From: Cellvibrionales bacterium UBA1854
GTDB lineage: Bacteria; Pseudomonadota; Gammaproteobacteria; Pseudomonadales; Porticoccaceae
Assembly (NCBI GenBank): GCA_002338445.1
Contig: DDII01000042.1
Span: 1 to 64,000 of the forward strand
Reading direction: 5' to 3'
Length of the DNA: 64,000 nt
Each line of letters starts with the position of its first letter. Within the stretch, counting starts at the first letter, position 1. The notes beneath the pieces were generated by a model. It was not told the origin of the DNA and did not search any database. It saw nothing but the letters and a program-made list of their open reading frames with translations. The position numbers were made by a program, and so were the translations under genes. Of the stretch, positions 55,978 to 64,000 are shown piece by piece.

Positions 55978-56559
55978 TCACATAAGCCTTTTTGTTAAAC
56001 GGGCTATGGTTCTACCCTGCGTGCGGCAGATTTGCCGTTCTTCAGGTGACAATTCATCTGATTCTACATGTGAAGAGCCATAAGGTGTCCCGCCATGTTT
56101 TGTTTTGTTGAGCGCGGTTTCCGAATAAGGTACACCACACAAAATCATACCATGATGAAGAAGAGGAATCATCATAGATAGCAGTGTCGATTCTTGACCG
56201 CCGTGAAAACTTGAGGATGAAGTAAAAACACCGGCTGGTTTTCCAATTAAACCCCCGCTCAACCACACATCAGCCGTGGAATCGAAAAAATATTTTAATT
56301 CCGCAGCCATATTTCCGAAGCGTGTGGGGCTCCCAACTAAAAGTCCTGAACATTCAGCAAGGTCTGATTCCTTGCAATGTAAAGGGCCATCATAAGAATC
56401 CGCCACTGAGGTTAATTCGCCATGTCTGTTGATGGTGGGAACAGTACGCAACCGAGCCTCCATCGCCTCAGATTCCACTCCCAGCCTCAACTGCTCTGCG
56501 AGTTTCTCTACGTGACCAAACCGACTATAGTATAAAATGAGTATATATGGGGGATTCAT
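55978..56559 (-). CDS. wrbA: NAD(P)H:quinone oxidoreductase WrbA
   Basis: WrbA is a flavodoxin-like FMN enzyme reducing quinones by two electrons. The FMN phosphate loop Y-Y-S-R-F-G-H-V, G-S-P-T-R-F-G-N-M and T-S-S-S-S-F-H-G-G-Q-E-S-T are all present. 193 residues is normal. In related genomes arsC lies between this and other genes; it is not seen here. Confidence 0.95.
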   Translation of the reverse strand: MNPPYILILYYSRFGHVEKLAEQLRLGVESEAMEARLRTVPTINRHGELTSVADSYDGPLHCKESDLAECSGLLVGSPTRFGNMAAELKYFFDSTADVWLSGGLIGKPAGVFTSSSSFHGGQESTLLSMMIPLLHHGMILCGVPYSETALNKTKHGGTPYGSSHVESDELSPEERQICRTQGRTIARLTKRLM

Positions 56560-56721
56560 AGGTTCTGCTTCGATTCTGATTTAATTGACGGTCTCGGCCT
56601 CCACGTTTTTAGTCAGCATTGCCCATTTAAAATGCGTCCTAGTAAGAAGTGCACTAATATACGATGTAAACGTTGTTGATGGAGCTATGATAGTAAACTT
56701 AGTCATAGTTTTTTTTAGGTT

Positions 56722-57177
56722 ATGAAAATTGTTGTGAAACTCAAAGCACTACTCTTCGTTATGACTCTAATTAGTTGCGAGTCACATGAAACGTATGCTT
56801 TGCGGAGTGGTAAAGTAGTAGATTTTGATGATTTGCAAGGTCGATGGGTTCTCATCAATTATTGGGCTATTTGGTGTGCCCCTTGCAGAAAAGAAATTCC
56901 TGATCTAAATGAGTTTGCGAGAAATAACAGTAACAACGTCGCTGTGTACGGTGTTAACTTCGATGGAGTGCAAGGGAACGCGTTAGATGAGCAGGTGAAA
57001 AGCCTAAATATCAAGTTCGATACGTTTCTTCTTGATCCGAGATTTCGTTGGGACCTAGAAAAAAGTGATATTTTGCCGGAGACATTGATAATCAACGAAA
57101 ATGGAGAGCTGCGCCACAGACTAATTGGTCCTCAGACGATTGCAGACCTCAGTGAGTTGATACCAGGTACATTTTGA
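56722..57177 (+). CDS. TlpA-like thioredoxin-fold lipoprotein
   Basis: The 151-residue protein starts with a lipoprotein signal ending L-I-S-C, so it is probably membrane-tethered in the periplasm. The redox site is W-C-A-P-C-R-K-E-I-P, and the cis-proline loop is L-P-E-T-L-I-I. TlpA/ResA-type proteins reduce periplasmic disulphides, for example in cytochrome c maturation. It lies near wrbA and fpr, like a thioredoxin gene in Pseudomonas. Confidence 0.88.
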   Translation: MKIVVKLKALLFVMTLISCESHETYALRSGKVVDFDDLQGRWVLINYWAIWCAPCRKEIPDLNEFARNNSNNVAVYGVNFDGVQGNALDEQVKSLNIKFDTFLLDPRFRWDLEKSDILPETLIINENGELRHRLIGPQTIADLSELIPGTF

Positions 57178-57217
57178 TTTACGAGCGTAAATATTTTTGA
57201 GCGGAGTTGTTAAGACG

Positions 57218-57991
57218 ATGGCAGTGCTTTTTACGGAGATTGTGACTGAGGTGCATCACTGGAATTGCACTTTGTTTAGTTTTAAGACCACGAGGGAGAG
57301 GAGCTTTCGTTTCAGAAATGGGCACTTCACAATGATTGGACTCCCATCGGATGGAAAGCCACTGTTGAGAGCTTACAGTTTTGCCAGTGCCAATTACGAG
57401 CCGGAATTAGAGTTTTTTAGCATCAAAGTGCCGGATGGGCCGCTCACTGCAAAGTTGCAGCTGCTTAAAGTAGGGGACAAGGTGCTTGTTGGAAAAAGAT
57501 CCAACGGTACGTTAGTCACGGATAATATGTTGCCGGGTAAAACCCTGTACCTAATAAGTACAGGCACTGGACTGGCACCATTTTTGAGCATCATCAAGGA
57601 TCCAGAAATCTATGATCAATTTGAACGCATAGTTCTTACTCACTCAGTGAGATGGTTATCGGAGCTAGCTTATTCAAATTACTTAGAGGACGAGCTTCCG
57701 GGAGACGAGTATATGGGGGACATTGTGCAAAGAAAGCTTGTATATTACCCCTCAGTTACTAGAGAACCCTTTCGTAATCAAGGGCGGATTACAGATTTGG
57801 TGAGGACCGGCAAGCTTTTTGTTGACTTGAAACTCCCTTTTCCAACCCTAGTAGATGATAGGTTTATGATTTGTGGGGGACCCAGCATGTTGAAGGAGTT
57901 TTGTGCTATTTTAGAATCAAAAGGGTTTGTGGAGGCAAGGAATGGACGACCGGGGCACTATGTTATTGAGCGTGCATTCATTGAATCTTGA
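57218..57991 (+). CDS. fpr: Ferredoxin/flavodoxin-NADP+ reductase
   Basis: Fpr moves electrons between NADPH and ferredoxin or flavodoxin. The FAD site R-A-Y-S-F-A-S and NADP motif G-T-G-L-A-P-F are clear, with C-G-G-P-S-M at about residue 225. The C-terminus E-R-A-F-I-E-S resembles the A-F-V-E-K end of the bacterial subclass. ATG 57218 is favoured; a TTG at 57197 is in frame. It follows the TlpA-like gene by about 40 bases. Confidence 0.93.
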   Translation: MAVLFTEIVTEVHHWNCTLFSFKTTRERSFRFRNGHFTMIGLPSDGKPLLRAYSFASANYEPELEFFSIKVPDGPLTAKLQLLKVGDKVLVGKRSNGTLVTDNMLPGKTLYLISTGTGLAPFLSIIKDPEIYDQFERIVLTHSVRWLSELAYSNYLEDELPGDEYMGDIVQRKLVYYPSVTREPFRNQGRITDLVRTGKLFVDLKLPFPTLVDDRFMICGGPSMLKEFCAILESKGFVEARNGRPGHYVIERAFIES

Positions 57992-58007
57992 GTGTATTTA
58001 CCTGTAG

Positions 58008-58466
58008 TTAAGGTTTAAAAACTTCCATTGCACCAGGTCGTCTAAGCATCTTGTTGACCTCATCTAAATGCATTGTTTCCTCAGTGATCATTTCTCTCGC
58101 ATATTCCTCTAACAGGACGGAAGCATTCGACTCGGCGAGCTTTAAGAGCCTGTAGTACATTTTCAAAACGCTCTTCTCATGCTCCAAACTCTCGCGAAGA
58201 ATGTCACCAATATCGTGACGTTCGGTTTCAAGTAGCGCTCCGATTTTCAAGGATGGGTGGCCTCCCATTAAGGTCACCAGCTCACCTGCTCTATGCGCAT
58301 GCATCAATCCCTCACTTGCATTAGCTTTCATCCAATCAACAATTGGTATCCGATTATATCCATATACCATCAAAGCATAATGAGAATATCGAACAACGCC
58401 GGCTAATTCTGCCTCCATAATTTCGTTAAGTATATCGATAGCAGGTTGATTATTTCTGTCATCCAT
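58008..58466 (-). CDS. Bacterioferritin-like (ferritin-superfamily) protein
   Basis: Four-helix ferritin pattern (152 residues): E-I-M-E-A-E-L-A-G-V-V-R-Y-x-H-Y in helix A, E-x-L-M-H-A-H in helix B, and E-E-T-M-H-L-D-E in helix D give the E-x-x-H type di-iron ligands. The methionine that binds haem in bacterioferritin (M-x-H-A) appears as Leu here, with Met one place later, so haem binding is doubtful. It probably stores or detoxifies iron. It is convergent with fpr. Confidence 0.82.
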   Translation of the reverse strand: MDDRNNQPAIDILNEIMEAELAGVVRYSHYALMVYGYNRIPIVDWMKANASEGLMHAHRAGELVTLMGGHPSLKIGALLETERHDIGDILRESLEHEKSVLKMYYRLLKLAESNASVLLEEYAREMITEETMHLDEVNKMLRRPGAMEVFKP

Positions 58467-58575
58467 TGAGCAGTCCTAAAGAAGTCATTTAAATCACTAA
58501 AAACTATTACTACAATGGTATATCCACTGAATGCGTGTGTCCACTCGGTTTTAAATTGTGATACGTAATTCTGTT

Positions 58576-59385
58576 CTATGATTTACTGGGTAAAGGCAGA
58601 TTTTTGTGAATTGTTTGTAGACTCGATTTAAATAATTTCGGTGTGCTCGCAAGAATATGTCCGGTTGATAGATATTTTTCTGCCCCTTGAAAATCACTTA
58701 CCATTCCACCAGCCTCTGTTACAATTAGAGCACCCGCGGCGATATCCCAGGGGTTTAAATACATTTCCCAGAACACATCCAAACGACCAGCAGCCACATA
58801 GGCAAGGTCGAGAGATGCTACTCCCATTCGTCGGATTCCCGCTGAGTTTTTTGCAAATTCACGCATCGTTTTTAGATAACCGCTCATATAATTGAATGAT
58901 GGAGAATTAAAGGGAATTCCCGTACCGTAGAGGGCGCCCTCACTGGAACGTCGACCTGACACTCGAATGCGTCGTCCATTTAGAAATGCGCCGTTGCCTC
59001 GACTCGCGGTGAATTCCTCTCGTTTGAATGGTTCCAAGACTACGCCATGCTCCAAGTTGCCTTTTGACAAACATGCAATTGAAACCGCAACGTGTGGAAT
59101 TCCTCTGATAAAGTTAGTGGTACCATCCAGAGGATCTATTATCCATTCGAACTCGCTCTTGGGATCACCACTTTTTCCAGTTTCTTCCCCGCGGAAGCTA
59201 TGGTGCGGGTAAGCTTTGCTGATATTTTGAATGATGGATTGCTCAGAGATTCGATCTACGTCCGTGACAAAGTCGTTACGCCTTTTTTCGTCTACCCTCA
59301 CGACATCCAGGTTGTCTGCAGCCTTTACAATCATCTCGCCAGCAGCTCTAGCGGCTCTGAGAGCTATAGTGCACATCGGTTGCAT
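58576..59385 (-). CDS. suhB: Inositol-1-monophosphatase family protein SuhB
   Basis: SuhB-type phosphatases act on inositol phosphate; in E. coli SuhB also joins rRNA antitermination complexes. Metal-binding motifs G-E-E-T-G, W-I-I-D-P-L-D-G-T-T-N-F and W-D-I-A-A-G-A are all in place. 269 residues is normal. It is divergent from trmJ across 110 bases, the standard gammaproteobacterial arrangement. Confidence 0.95.
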   Translation of the reverse strand: MQPMCTIALRAARAAGEMIVKAADNLDVVRVDEKRRNDFVTDVDRISEQSIIQNISKAYPHHSFRGEETGKSGDPKSEFEWIIDPLDGTTNFIRGIPHVAVSIACLSKGNLEHGVVLEPFKREEFTASRGNGAFLNGRRIRVSGRRSSEGALYGTGIPFNSPSFNYMSGYLKTMREFAKNSAGIRRMGVASLDLAYVAAGRLDVFWEMYLNPWDIAAGALIVTEAGGMVSDFQGAEKYLSTGHILASTPKLFKSSLQTIHKNLPLPSKS

Positions 59386-59495
59386 ATTATGAATCCGCGA
59401 CTCACAGAATAAACCTCATGATACCAGATCATATCAATTCTGTTAAACTCTAGTGATTAGATCTATTTTATGTTTCGTATCTCCCGGGGGTTATA

Positions 59496-60263
59496 ATGTT
59501 TCAACAAGGGTGCCGTGCTAATATCCGTATCGTTCTGGTAAACACGAGTCACCCCGGAAACATTGGAGGTGTAGCCCGGGCTATGAAAAATATGGCCCTT
59601 GATCAGTTATATCTTGTGCAGCCGAGGGAGTTTCCGGCCTCAAGAGCAGTGTGGAGAGCAGCTGGGGCGACAGATGTTTTAAAGACAGCAAAGATATTTG
59701 AGTGTGTCGATGATGCGGTAAGAGATTGTGGTTTAGTAATTGGAACGAGTGCGCGCGGGCGAAGAATTCCTTGGCCAATTATTAATCCCCGAGATTGTGG
59801 AGCTATAGCTTGGAAAGAATCCTCGGTTCATCCAGTAGCGCTTTTGTTTGGTCGAGAGGATCGAGGACTGACAAATGATGAATTACATAAATGTCATTAT
59901 CATGTTCACATACCCTCAAATCATGAGTATAGCTCACTTAACCTTGCCTGCGCAGTGCAAGTGATTGTCTATGAAGTTTATTTGGCGTTTTTAGAGAAAA
60001 ACGATTTAAACTTTAGTATGCAAACTGAGTGGGATCAGCCAGTAGCGAAAGTTGGAGATCTCGAAAGATTTCACACACATCTGGAGGAGACCATGAAAGA
60101 AGTTGGTTTCTACGATCCTAATAATCCAAAACAATTAATGACTAGGATGCGGCGCCTTTTTAGTCGCGTGAGAATGGATGAGATGGAAGTGTCGATTCTT
60201 CGTGGTCTGCTCTCGGCGGTGCAACGTAAACTAAATGGCTACACTAAAAAGTATGGCGAATAA
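59496..60263 (+). CDS. trmJ: tRNA (cytidine/uridine-32-2'-O)-methyltransferase TrmJ
   Basis: TrmJ is a SPOUT methyltransferase for position 32 of several tRNAs. The N-terminus V-L-V-N-T-S-H-P-G-N-I-G-G-V-A-R-A-M-K-N-M and the knot region L-L-F-G-R-E-D-R-G-L and S-S-L-N-L-A-C-A-V-Q are diagnostic. 255 residues is normal. It is the usual upstream neighbour of the isc operon, but iscR does not follow. Confidence 0.96.
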   Translation: MFQQGCRANIRIVLVNTSHPGNIGGVARAMKNMALDQLYLVQPREFPASRAVWRAAGATDVLKTAKIFECVDDAVRDCGLVIGTSARGRRIPWPIINPRDCGAIAWKESSVHPVALLFGREDRGLTNDELHKCHYHVHIPSNHEYSSLNLACAVQVIVYEVYLAFLEKNDLNFSMQTEWDQPVAKVGDLERFHTHLEETMKEVGFYDPNNPKQLMTRMRRLFSRVRMDEMEVSILRGLLSAVQRKLNGYTKKYGE

Positions 60264-60571
60264 GGTAAAAGTTAGGTGAAAATACCTGTAGTTGGACGTC
60301 AAGAGCTTCACAATTTTATAACAAATGGTGTGACAGATTGCATGTAGAGTCGCAGGCATACACACTGGGGGCGGAGCAGATGATGCGTTGTCCACGTTTG
60401 GTAGGTCTTAGAAGAACAGATTTTAAGCGAAACTTCCCGATGAAAATTTGGTATAGTTTGGACCGTTCTGATGGACAAAAGAAGGACACGTTTTTCTGGT
60501 GCTCTTGAGGGAGATTCAAAGCGAAAAGTTTTGCTAGCACAGTTAGTGAAGGAAAACAAACAACGTTAATT
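60264..60571 (+). other. 308-base region where iscR is expected; no recognisable gene
   Basis: No part of an IscR-like protein is seen in any frame. One plus-strand frame is open for about 79 codons to TGA near 60508, but its only early start is a TTG near 60338 (about 56 residues), with no ribosome-binding site and no recognised domain. TATAGT at about 60454 follows TTTGG and could be an extended -10 for iscS. No clear IscR-type palindrome was identified by eye. Confidence 0.45.
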
Positions 60572-60592
60572 ATGGAAAAGATGGAGCGATTT

Positions 60593-61807
60593 ATGACATT
60601 GCCAATTTACTTGGACTACGCATCAACTACACCGGTCGACCCGGTCGTGGCAGATAAAATGATGGATTGCCTTACTACTTCAGGGAAGTTTGGGAATCCT
60701 GCATCCAGATCGCACGTGTTCGGTTGGGAGGCTGAATCCGCGGTGGAGGACGCACGTGCTGACGTGGCTAACATCATGGGTGCTGATCCGAGAGAGATTG
60801 TTTGGACTTCGGGAGCAACAGAGGCTAATAACCTTGCAATTAAGGGTTGTGCTCATTTTAACGTTCGAAGGGGAAAACATATCGTTACGTCTCGAATTGA
60901 GCACAAGGCTGTTTTGGATACTTGTAGGCAACTAGAGAGAGAGGGGTTCGAGCTGACATATCTGGATCCAGACGCAAACGGTCTTATTCAGCCAGAAATG
61001 GTGTCAGAAGCACTCCGAGGAGATACCACCGTTGTTTCAATAATGCATGTTAATAATGAGCTCGGCACACGGAATGACATTGCCTCTATAGGAAAAGTCT
61101 GCCGCGATAGGAAGATATTTTTTCACGTCGACGCCGCGCAAAGCGCAGGGAAAACTCCTATCGATGTAGAGGAAATGAATGTGGACATGATGTCTTTTTC
61201 TGCGCACAAATTGTATGGGCCCAAAGGCATCGGAGCGCTCTATGTCAGGCGCAAGCCCCGAGTGCGAATTGAAGCTCAAATTCATGGTGGTGGGCACGAG
61301 AGGGGCATGCGGTCTGGAACCTTACCCACGCATCAGATCGTTGGTATGGGAGAAGCGTTCAGACTCGGACGCGAAATGCTTGAATCTGAAACGGACAGGA
61401 TCACCCGTCTTCGACATAGGCTTTGGGCGGGTGTTTCCGATATGGAGGAAGTCTATTTAAATGGGTCTGCTCAGCAAAGTGTCCCAGGAATTATTAACAT
61501 CAGCTTTGCCTTTGTTGAAGGTGAGTCGCTAATTATGGCTCTGAGGGATTTGGCTGTCTCTTCAGGTTCTGCGTGCACCTCAGCGAGCCTTGAGCCCTCA
61601 TATGTTTTACGCGCATTGGGGTTGAATGACGAAATGGCGCACAGTTCTATCCGATTCAGCATTGGAAGATATACCACAAAAGAGCAGATTGATGATACCA
61701 TTGCAAAGGTCCGTAGGGCGGTAGAGAAGTTGCGTGAATTATCCCCGCTTTGGGATATGTTTAAAGATGGTATCGACCTTAATCAAGTGGAGTGGTCGGC
61801 TCACTAA
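60593..61807 (+). CDS. iscS: Cysteine desulphurase IscS
   Basis: IscS releases sulphur from cysteine for iron-sulphur clusters and tRNA thiolation. The PLP lysine lies in [10 protein letters not shown], and the sulphur-carrying cysteine in [12 protein letters not shown] 60593 has GGAG six bases upstream and gives the family N-terminus M-T-L-P-I-Y-L-D-Y; the in-frame ATG at 60572 would add seven residues. It leads iscS-iscU-iscA-hscB-hscA. Confidence 0.97.
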   Translation: MTLPIYLDYASTTPVDPVVADKMMDCLTTSGKFGNPASRSHVFGWEAESAVEDARADVANIMGADPREIVWTSGATEANNLAIKGCAHFNVRRGKHIVTSRIEHKAVLDTCRQLEREGFELTYLDPDANGLIQPEMVSEALRGDTTVVSIMHVNNELGTRNDIASIGKVCRDRKIFFHVDAAQSAGKTPIDVEEMNVDMMSFSAHKLYGPKGIGALYVRRKPRVRIEAQIHGGGHERGMRSGTLPTHQIVGMGEAFRLGREMLESETDRITRLRHRLWAGVSDMEEVYLNGSAQQSVPGIINISFAFVEGESLIMALRDLAVSSGSACTSASLEPSYVLRALGLNDEMAHSSIRFSIGRYTTKEQIDDTIAKVRRAVEKLRELSPLWDMFKDGIDLNQVEWSAH

Positions 61808-61905
61808 CGTTAATGTACTTTTAGTGCAAATTGCAACGAGTATGTTAAAGTATTAGGAATGGGCCATTGAATATAGCTAAATATTAAACTTTAGGAGGAT
61901 TTGGA

Positions 61906-62289
61906 ATGGCGTATAGTGACAAAGTCATAGATCACTACGAGAATCCAAGAAATGTGGGAAAACTAGACGATACGTCTAAATTTGTTGGTACGGGTATGGT
62001 TGGAGCGCCCGCTTGCGGGGACGTGATGCGGCTCCAGATTCAGGTGGATTCTGATGGTGTTATTGAAGACGCTAAATTTAAAACTTATGGTTGCGGCTCT
62101 GCAATAGCCTCCAGTTCTCTCTTAACAGAGTGGGTGAAGGGTAAGAACATAAACGACGCAGAGCAAATCAAAAATACAGAAATCGCGCAAGAACTAGCTT
62201 TACCGCCTGTAAAGATTCACTGTTCTGTGTTGGCTGAGGACGCCATAAAGGCCGCAGTTCGAGATGTGAGAGATAAGCAGGGGATATGA
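61906..62289 (+). CDS. iscU: Iron-sulphur cluster scaffold IscU
   Basis: IscU is the scaffold on which IscS builds [2Fe-2S] clusters. The three cluster cysteines are in A-C-G-D, Y-G-C-G-S and I-H-C-S, and the HscA-binding L-P-P-V-K motif is present. A strong AGGAGG ribosome-binding site precedes ATG 61906. 127 residues is standard. Confidence 0.98.
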   Translation: MAYSDKVIDHYENPRNVGKLDDTSKFVGTGMVGAPACGDVMRLQIQVDSDGVIEDAKFKTYGCGSAIASSSLLTEWVKGKNINDAEQIKNTEIAQELALPPVKIHCSVLAEDAIKAAVRDVRDKQGI

Positions 62290-62296
62290 AACTGTA

Positions 62297-62620
62297 ATGG
62301 CTATAACTATGACAGAGGCGGCTCAACTTCATGTGGCGAGGAACCTTTCAGCGAGAGAGAAAGGTATAGGAGTTCGATTAGGGGTAAAGACCACGGGCTG
62401 TTCCGGGCTATCTTACCTTCTAGAGTTCGTTGATGAGGCATTGAAAGAAGATCGTATATTCGATGTAGGCATAGTCAAGGTCTTCGTAGATCCTAAAAGC
62501 TTATTATTCCTTGATGGTACCGAGCTAGACTACGTCAAAGAAGGTATCAACGAGGGCTTCGAATTTAAAAACCCAAATGTAAAAAATGAGTGTGGGTGTG
62601 GAGAGAGCTTCCACGTCTAG
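62297..62620 (+). CDS. iscA: Iron-sulphur assembly protein IscA
   Basis: IscA is an A-type carrier. Three conserved cysteines are present: T-G-C-S-G at about 35 and C-G-C-G at about 99-101. 107 residues is typical. It follows iscU by seven bases. Confidence 0.97.
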   Translation: MAITMTEAAQLHVARNLSAREKGIGVRLGVKTTGCSGLSYLLEFVDEALKEDRIFDVGIVKVFVDPKSLLFLDGTELDYVKEGINEGFEFKNPNVKNECGCGESFHV

Positions 62621-62628
62621 TATATTCA

Positions 62629-63195
62629 TTGACGCTTCAAGTGATTAAGTCGAAATCATATTTTGCAATATTTTCTCTTGAGATGGACTGGGCCATTGAT
62701 CTGCTGTTGCTGAAATCCCGGTATCTCAATCTTCAGAAACAATTTCATCCCGACAAGTTTTTAATGAAAAGTAGTTTGGAAAAAAGATTAGCCATGCAAA
62801 CCGCATCATTGATTAATGATGCCTATGACACATTAGCATCCCCTTTAAAACGTGCACAGTACCTTCTTGACCTTAGAGGTTATGATGCTCAGCCGGAGAG
62901 GCACACATCTTGTGATGGTTTGTTTTTAATGGAGCAGATTGAATTGCGAGAAGAACTCGAAATGATTGAGGGCCAGAACCAGAACCAGAATACGTGCAAG
63001 GATTTAAGTGAAAGATTGGGATCTTTTTCGACCAAAATTCAGCATCGATACGAAAGTTTGCAGAACGATTTTAGTGAAAGCTACGCAAAGGGGCTACTCG
63101 ATAATTCCTTCAGCGTGCTTGGCAAAATGCAGTTTTTTGCCAAGCTATTAGATCAGGTTGAAGATCTGGAAAGTCGTCTGATTATTTGCGATTAA
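62629..63195 (+). CDS. hscB: Fe-S cluster co-chaperone HscB (J-domain)
   Basis: HscB brings IscU to HscA. The J-domain contains H-P-D in Q-F-H-P-D-K-F, and the C-terminal IscU-binding domain begins [13 protein letters not shown]. Starts at TTG 62629 or GTG 62641 are both consistent with K-S-Y-F-A-I-F aligning to E. coli M-D-Y-F-T-L-F. A Q-N-Q-N-Q-N insert, from a six-base tandem repeat near 62973-62990, lies in the C-terminal domain. Confidence 0.94.
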   Translation: MTLQVIKSKSYFAIFSLEMDWAIDLLLLKSRYLNLQKQFHPDKFLMKSSLEKRLAMQTASLINDAYDTLASPLKRAQYLLDLRGYDAQPERHTSCDGLFLMEQIELREELEMIEGQNQNQNTCKDLSERLGSFSTKIQHRYESLQNDFSESYAKGLLDNSFSVLGKMQFFAKLLDQVEDLESRLIICD

Positions 63196-63211
63196 TCTAA
63201 TTGGAGCTCAA

Positions 63212-64000
63212 ATGGCACTAATGCAGATAGCAGAACCGGGAGGCTTCCCCAGCGAAAGACGACAACAAATGCGTGCCGTTGGCATAGATCTCGGCACTAC
63301 CAATTCTCTGATTGCAGTTGTCGAAGACGGTGCTCCAAAAGTACTGCCTGATAGCAATGGTGCTTTTCTTATCCCATCTGTTGTCCATTATGAAAAAGAT
63401 GGAGATGTACTTGTTGGAGCCAACGCGCAGTCAAGGGTGTTAACGGATCCTTTGAATACTCTCAGCTCTATAAAGCGTTTATTGGGTCGAGGAATTACGG
63501 ATATGCCGAGGCTTGGAAATAAGCTGCCCTATGAGGTTGAAGTGAGGGAAGGTGGCATGCCGACAATTCTCACGCGTTATGGTCCCGTAAGTCCCGTACA
63601 GGTATCCTCTGAAATTTTACGATGTGCAGTATCCGCAGGAAAGGCGTACTTTGGATCTGAGATTGACGGGGCTGTTATCACGGTCCCAGCTTATTTTGAT
63701 GATTCGCAGCGTCAGGCTACCAAAGATGCTGCGACGCTCGCAGGGATCAAGGTGTTACGGTTACTTAATGAACCAACCGCCGCGGCAATTGCATATGGTC
63801 TTAATGAGTCGGAAGAGGGTATTATCGCTGTCTATGATCTTGGCGGAGGGACCTTTGATATATCAATTTTACGGTTGACTAAAGGTGTATTCGAGGTGCT
63901 TGCCACTGGAGGAAACTCGGCACTCGGCGGCGATGATTTTGATCGCGTAATAGCAGATTGGTTATGTGAGCAGACAGGTATAGGACCTTCGATAGATCCG
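63212..64000 (+). CDS. hscA: Fe-S protein assembly chaperone HscA, partial
   Basis: This Hsp70-family chaperone drives cluster release from IscU. The first 263 residues are present and run off the right edge without a stop. The N-terminus [10 protein letters not shown], the Hsp70 phosphate loop [17 protein letters not shown]-x-[14 protein letters not shown] and Y-D-L-G-G-G-T-F-D are all as in E. coli HscA. It follows hscB by 16 bases. Confidence 0.96.
   Translation, partial: MALMQIAEPGGFPSERRQQMRAVGIDLGTTNSLIAVVEDGAPKVLPDSNGAFLIPSVVHYEKDGDVLVGANAQSRVLTDPLNTLSSIKRLLGRGITDMPRLGNKLPYEVEVREGGMPTILTRYGPVSPVQVSSEILRCAVSAGKAYFGSEIDGAVITVPAYFDDSQRQATKDAATLAGIKVLRLLNEPTAAAIAYGLNESEEGIIAVYDLGGGTFDISILRLTKGVFEVLATGGNSALGGDDFDRVIADWLCEQTGIGPSIDP

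Overview
The window is chromosomal DNA from an AT-rich gammaproteobacterium. Gene order matches the Pseudomonas/marine gammaproteobacterial core almost gene for gene: TPR-lolB-ispE-tRNA-Gln-prs-rplY-pth-ychF-tRNA-Met opposite hemA-prfA-prmC; smpB/symporter-ratA-bamE/fur; panB-folK-pcnB-gluQ-dksA/sfsA; smp/serB; efp-epmA; zapG/zapE-rplM-rpsI-petABC-sspAB; lpoA/rsmI; rnf-metG/mrp; purM/DUF2066-hda; trmJ-isc. Proteins are standard length and intergenic spaces are short. I see no prophage, insertion sequence, CRISPR array or integron. TTG and GTG starts look common.

Layout. 1-7400 (mostly minus): N-terminus of a possible GntR-type regulator, tRNA-Met, GTPase ychF, translation genes, prs, tRNA-Gln, ispE, lolB and a TPR lipoprotein. 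7500-12300 (plus): hemA, release factor 1, its methylase, a DEAD-box helicase. 12500-16100: smpB, a sodium symporter, ratA, bamE, fur. 16200-21400 (minus): pantothenate, folate, RNA-processing and dksA genes. 21500-29700: sfsA, a signal-less M15 peptidase, two serine acetyltransferase paralogues, serB with its divergent Smp partner, efp-epmA, zapG. 29900-35900 (plus): zapE, L13/S9, cytochrome bc1, sspAB. 36000-42600: dolP, diaA-like, lpoA, rsmI, rnt, pyrC. 42000-47000: a four-gene Rnf remnant and metG. 47000-53700: mrp, dcd, DUF3014/DUF3108, purN-purM, DUF2066, hda. 53800-64000: sppA, DUF2069, wrbA, a TlpA-like lipoprotein, fpr, a ferritin-like gene, suhB, trmJ and iscSUA-hscBA, the last cut by the window edge.

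The most unusual feature is the Rnf locus (41966-44867). It holds only rnfA, rnfD, rnfG and rnfE. The rnfA stop codon directly abuts the rnfD start codon, where rnfB and rnfC normally lie. All four membrane cysteines known to hold the intramembrane iron-sulphur cluster in RnfA and RnfE are replaced (Ser, Ser, Thr, Gly), while both covalent-flavin threonine motifs in RnfD and RnfG remain. This looks like a flavin-only relative of the Rnf/NQR pump. RnfH, usually found between ratA and bamE, is absent as well.

Other points of note are a cytochrome b-cytochrome c1 fusion, an isc operon without iscR, head-to-head overlapping 5' ends of lpoA and rsmI, and several neighbours missing from conserved positions (panC, yraN, nth, epmB). 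These absences concern this window only; the genes may lie elsewhere in the genome.
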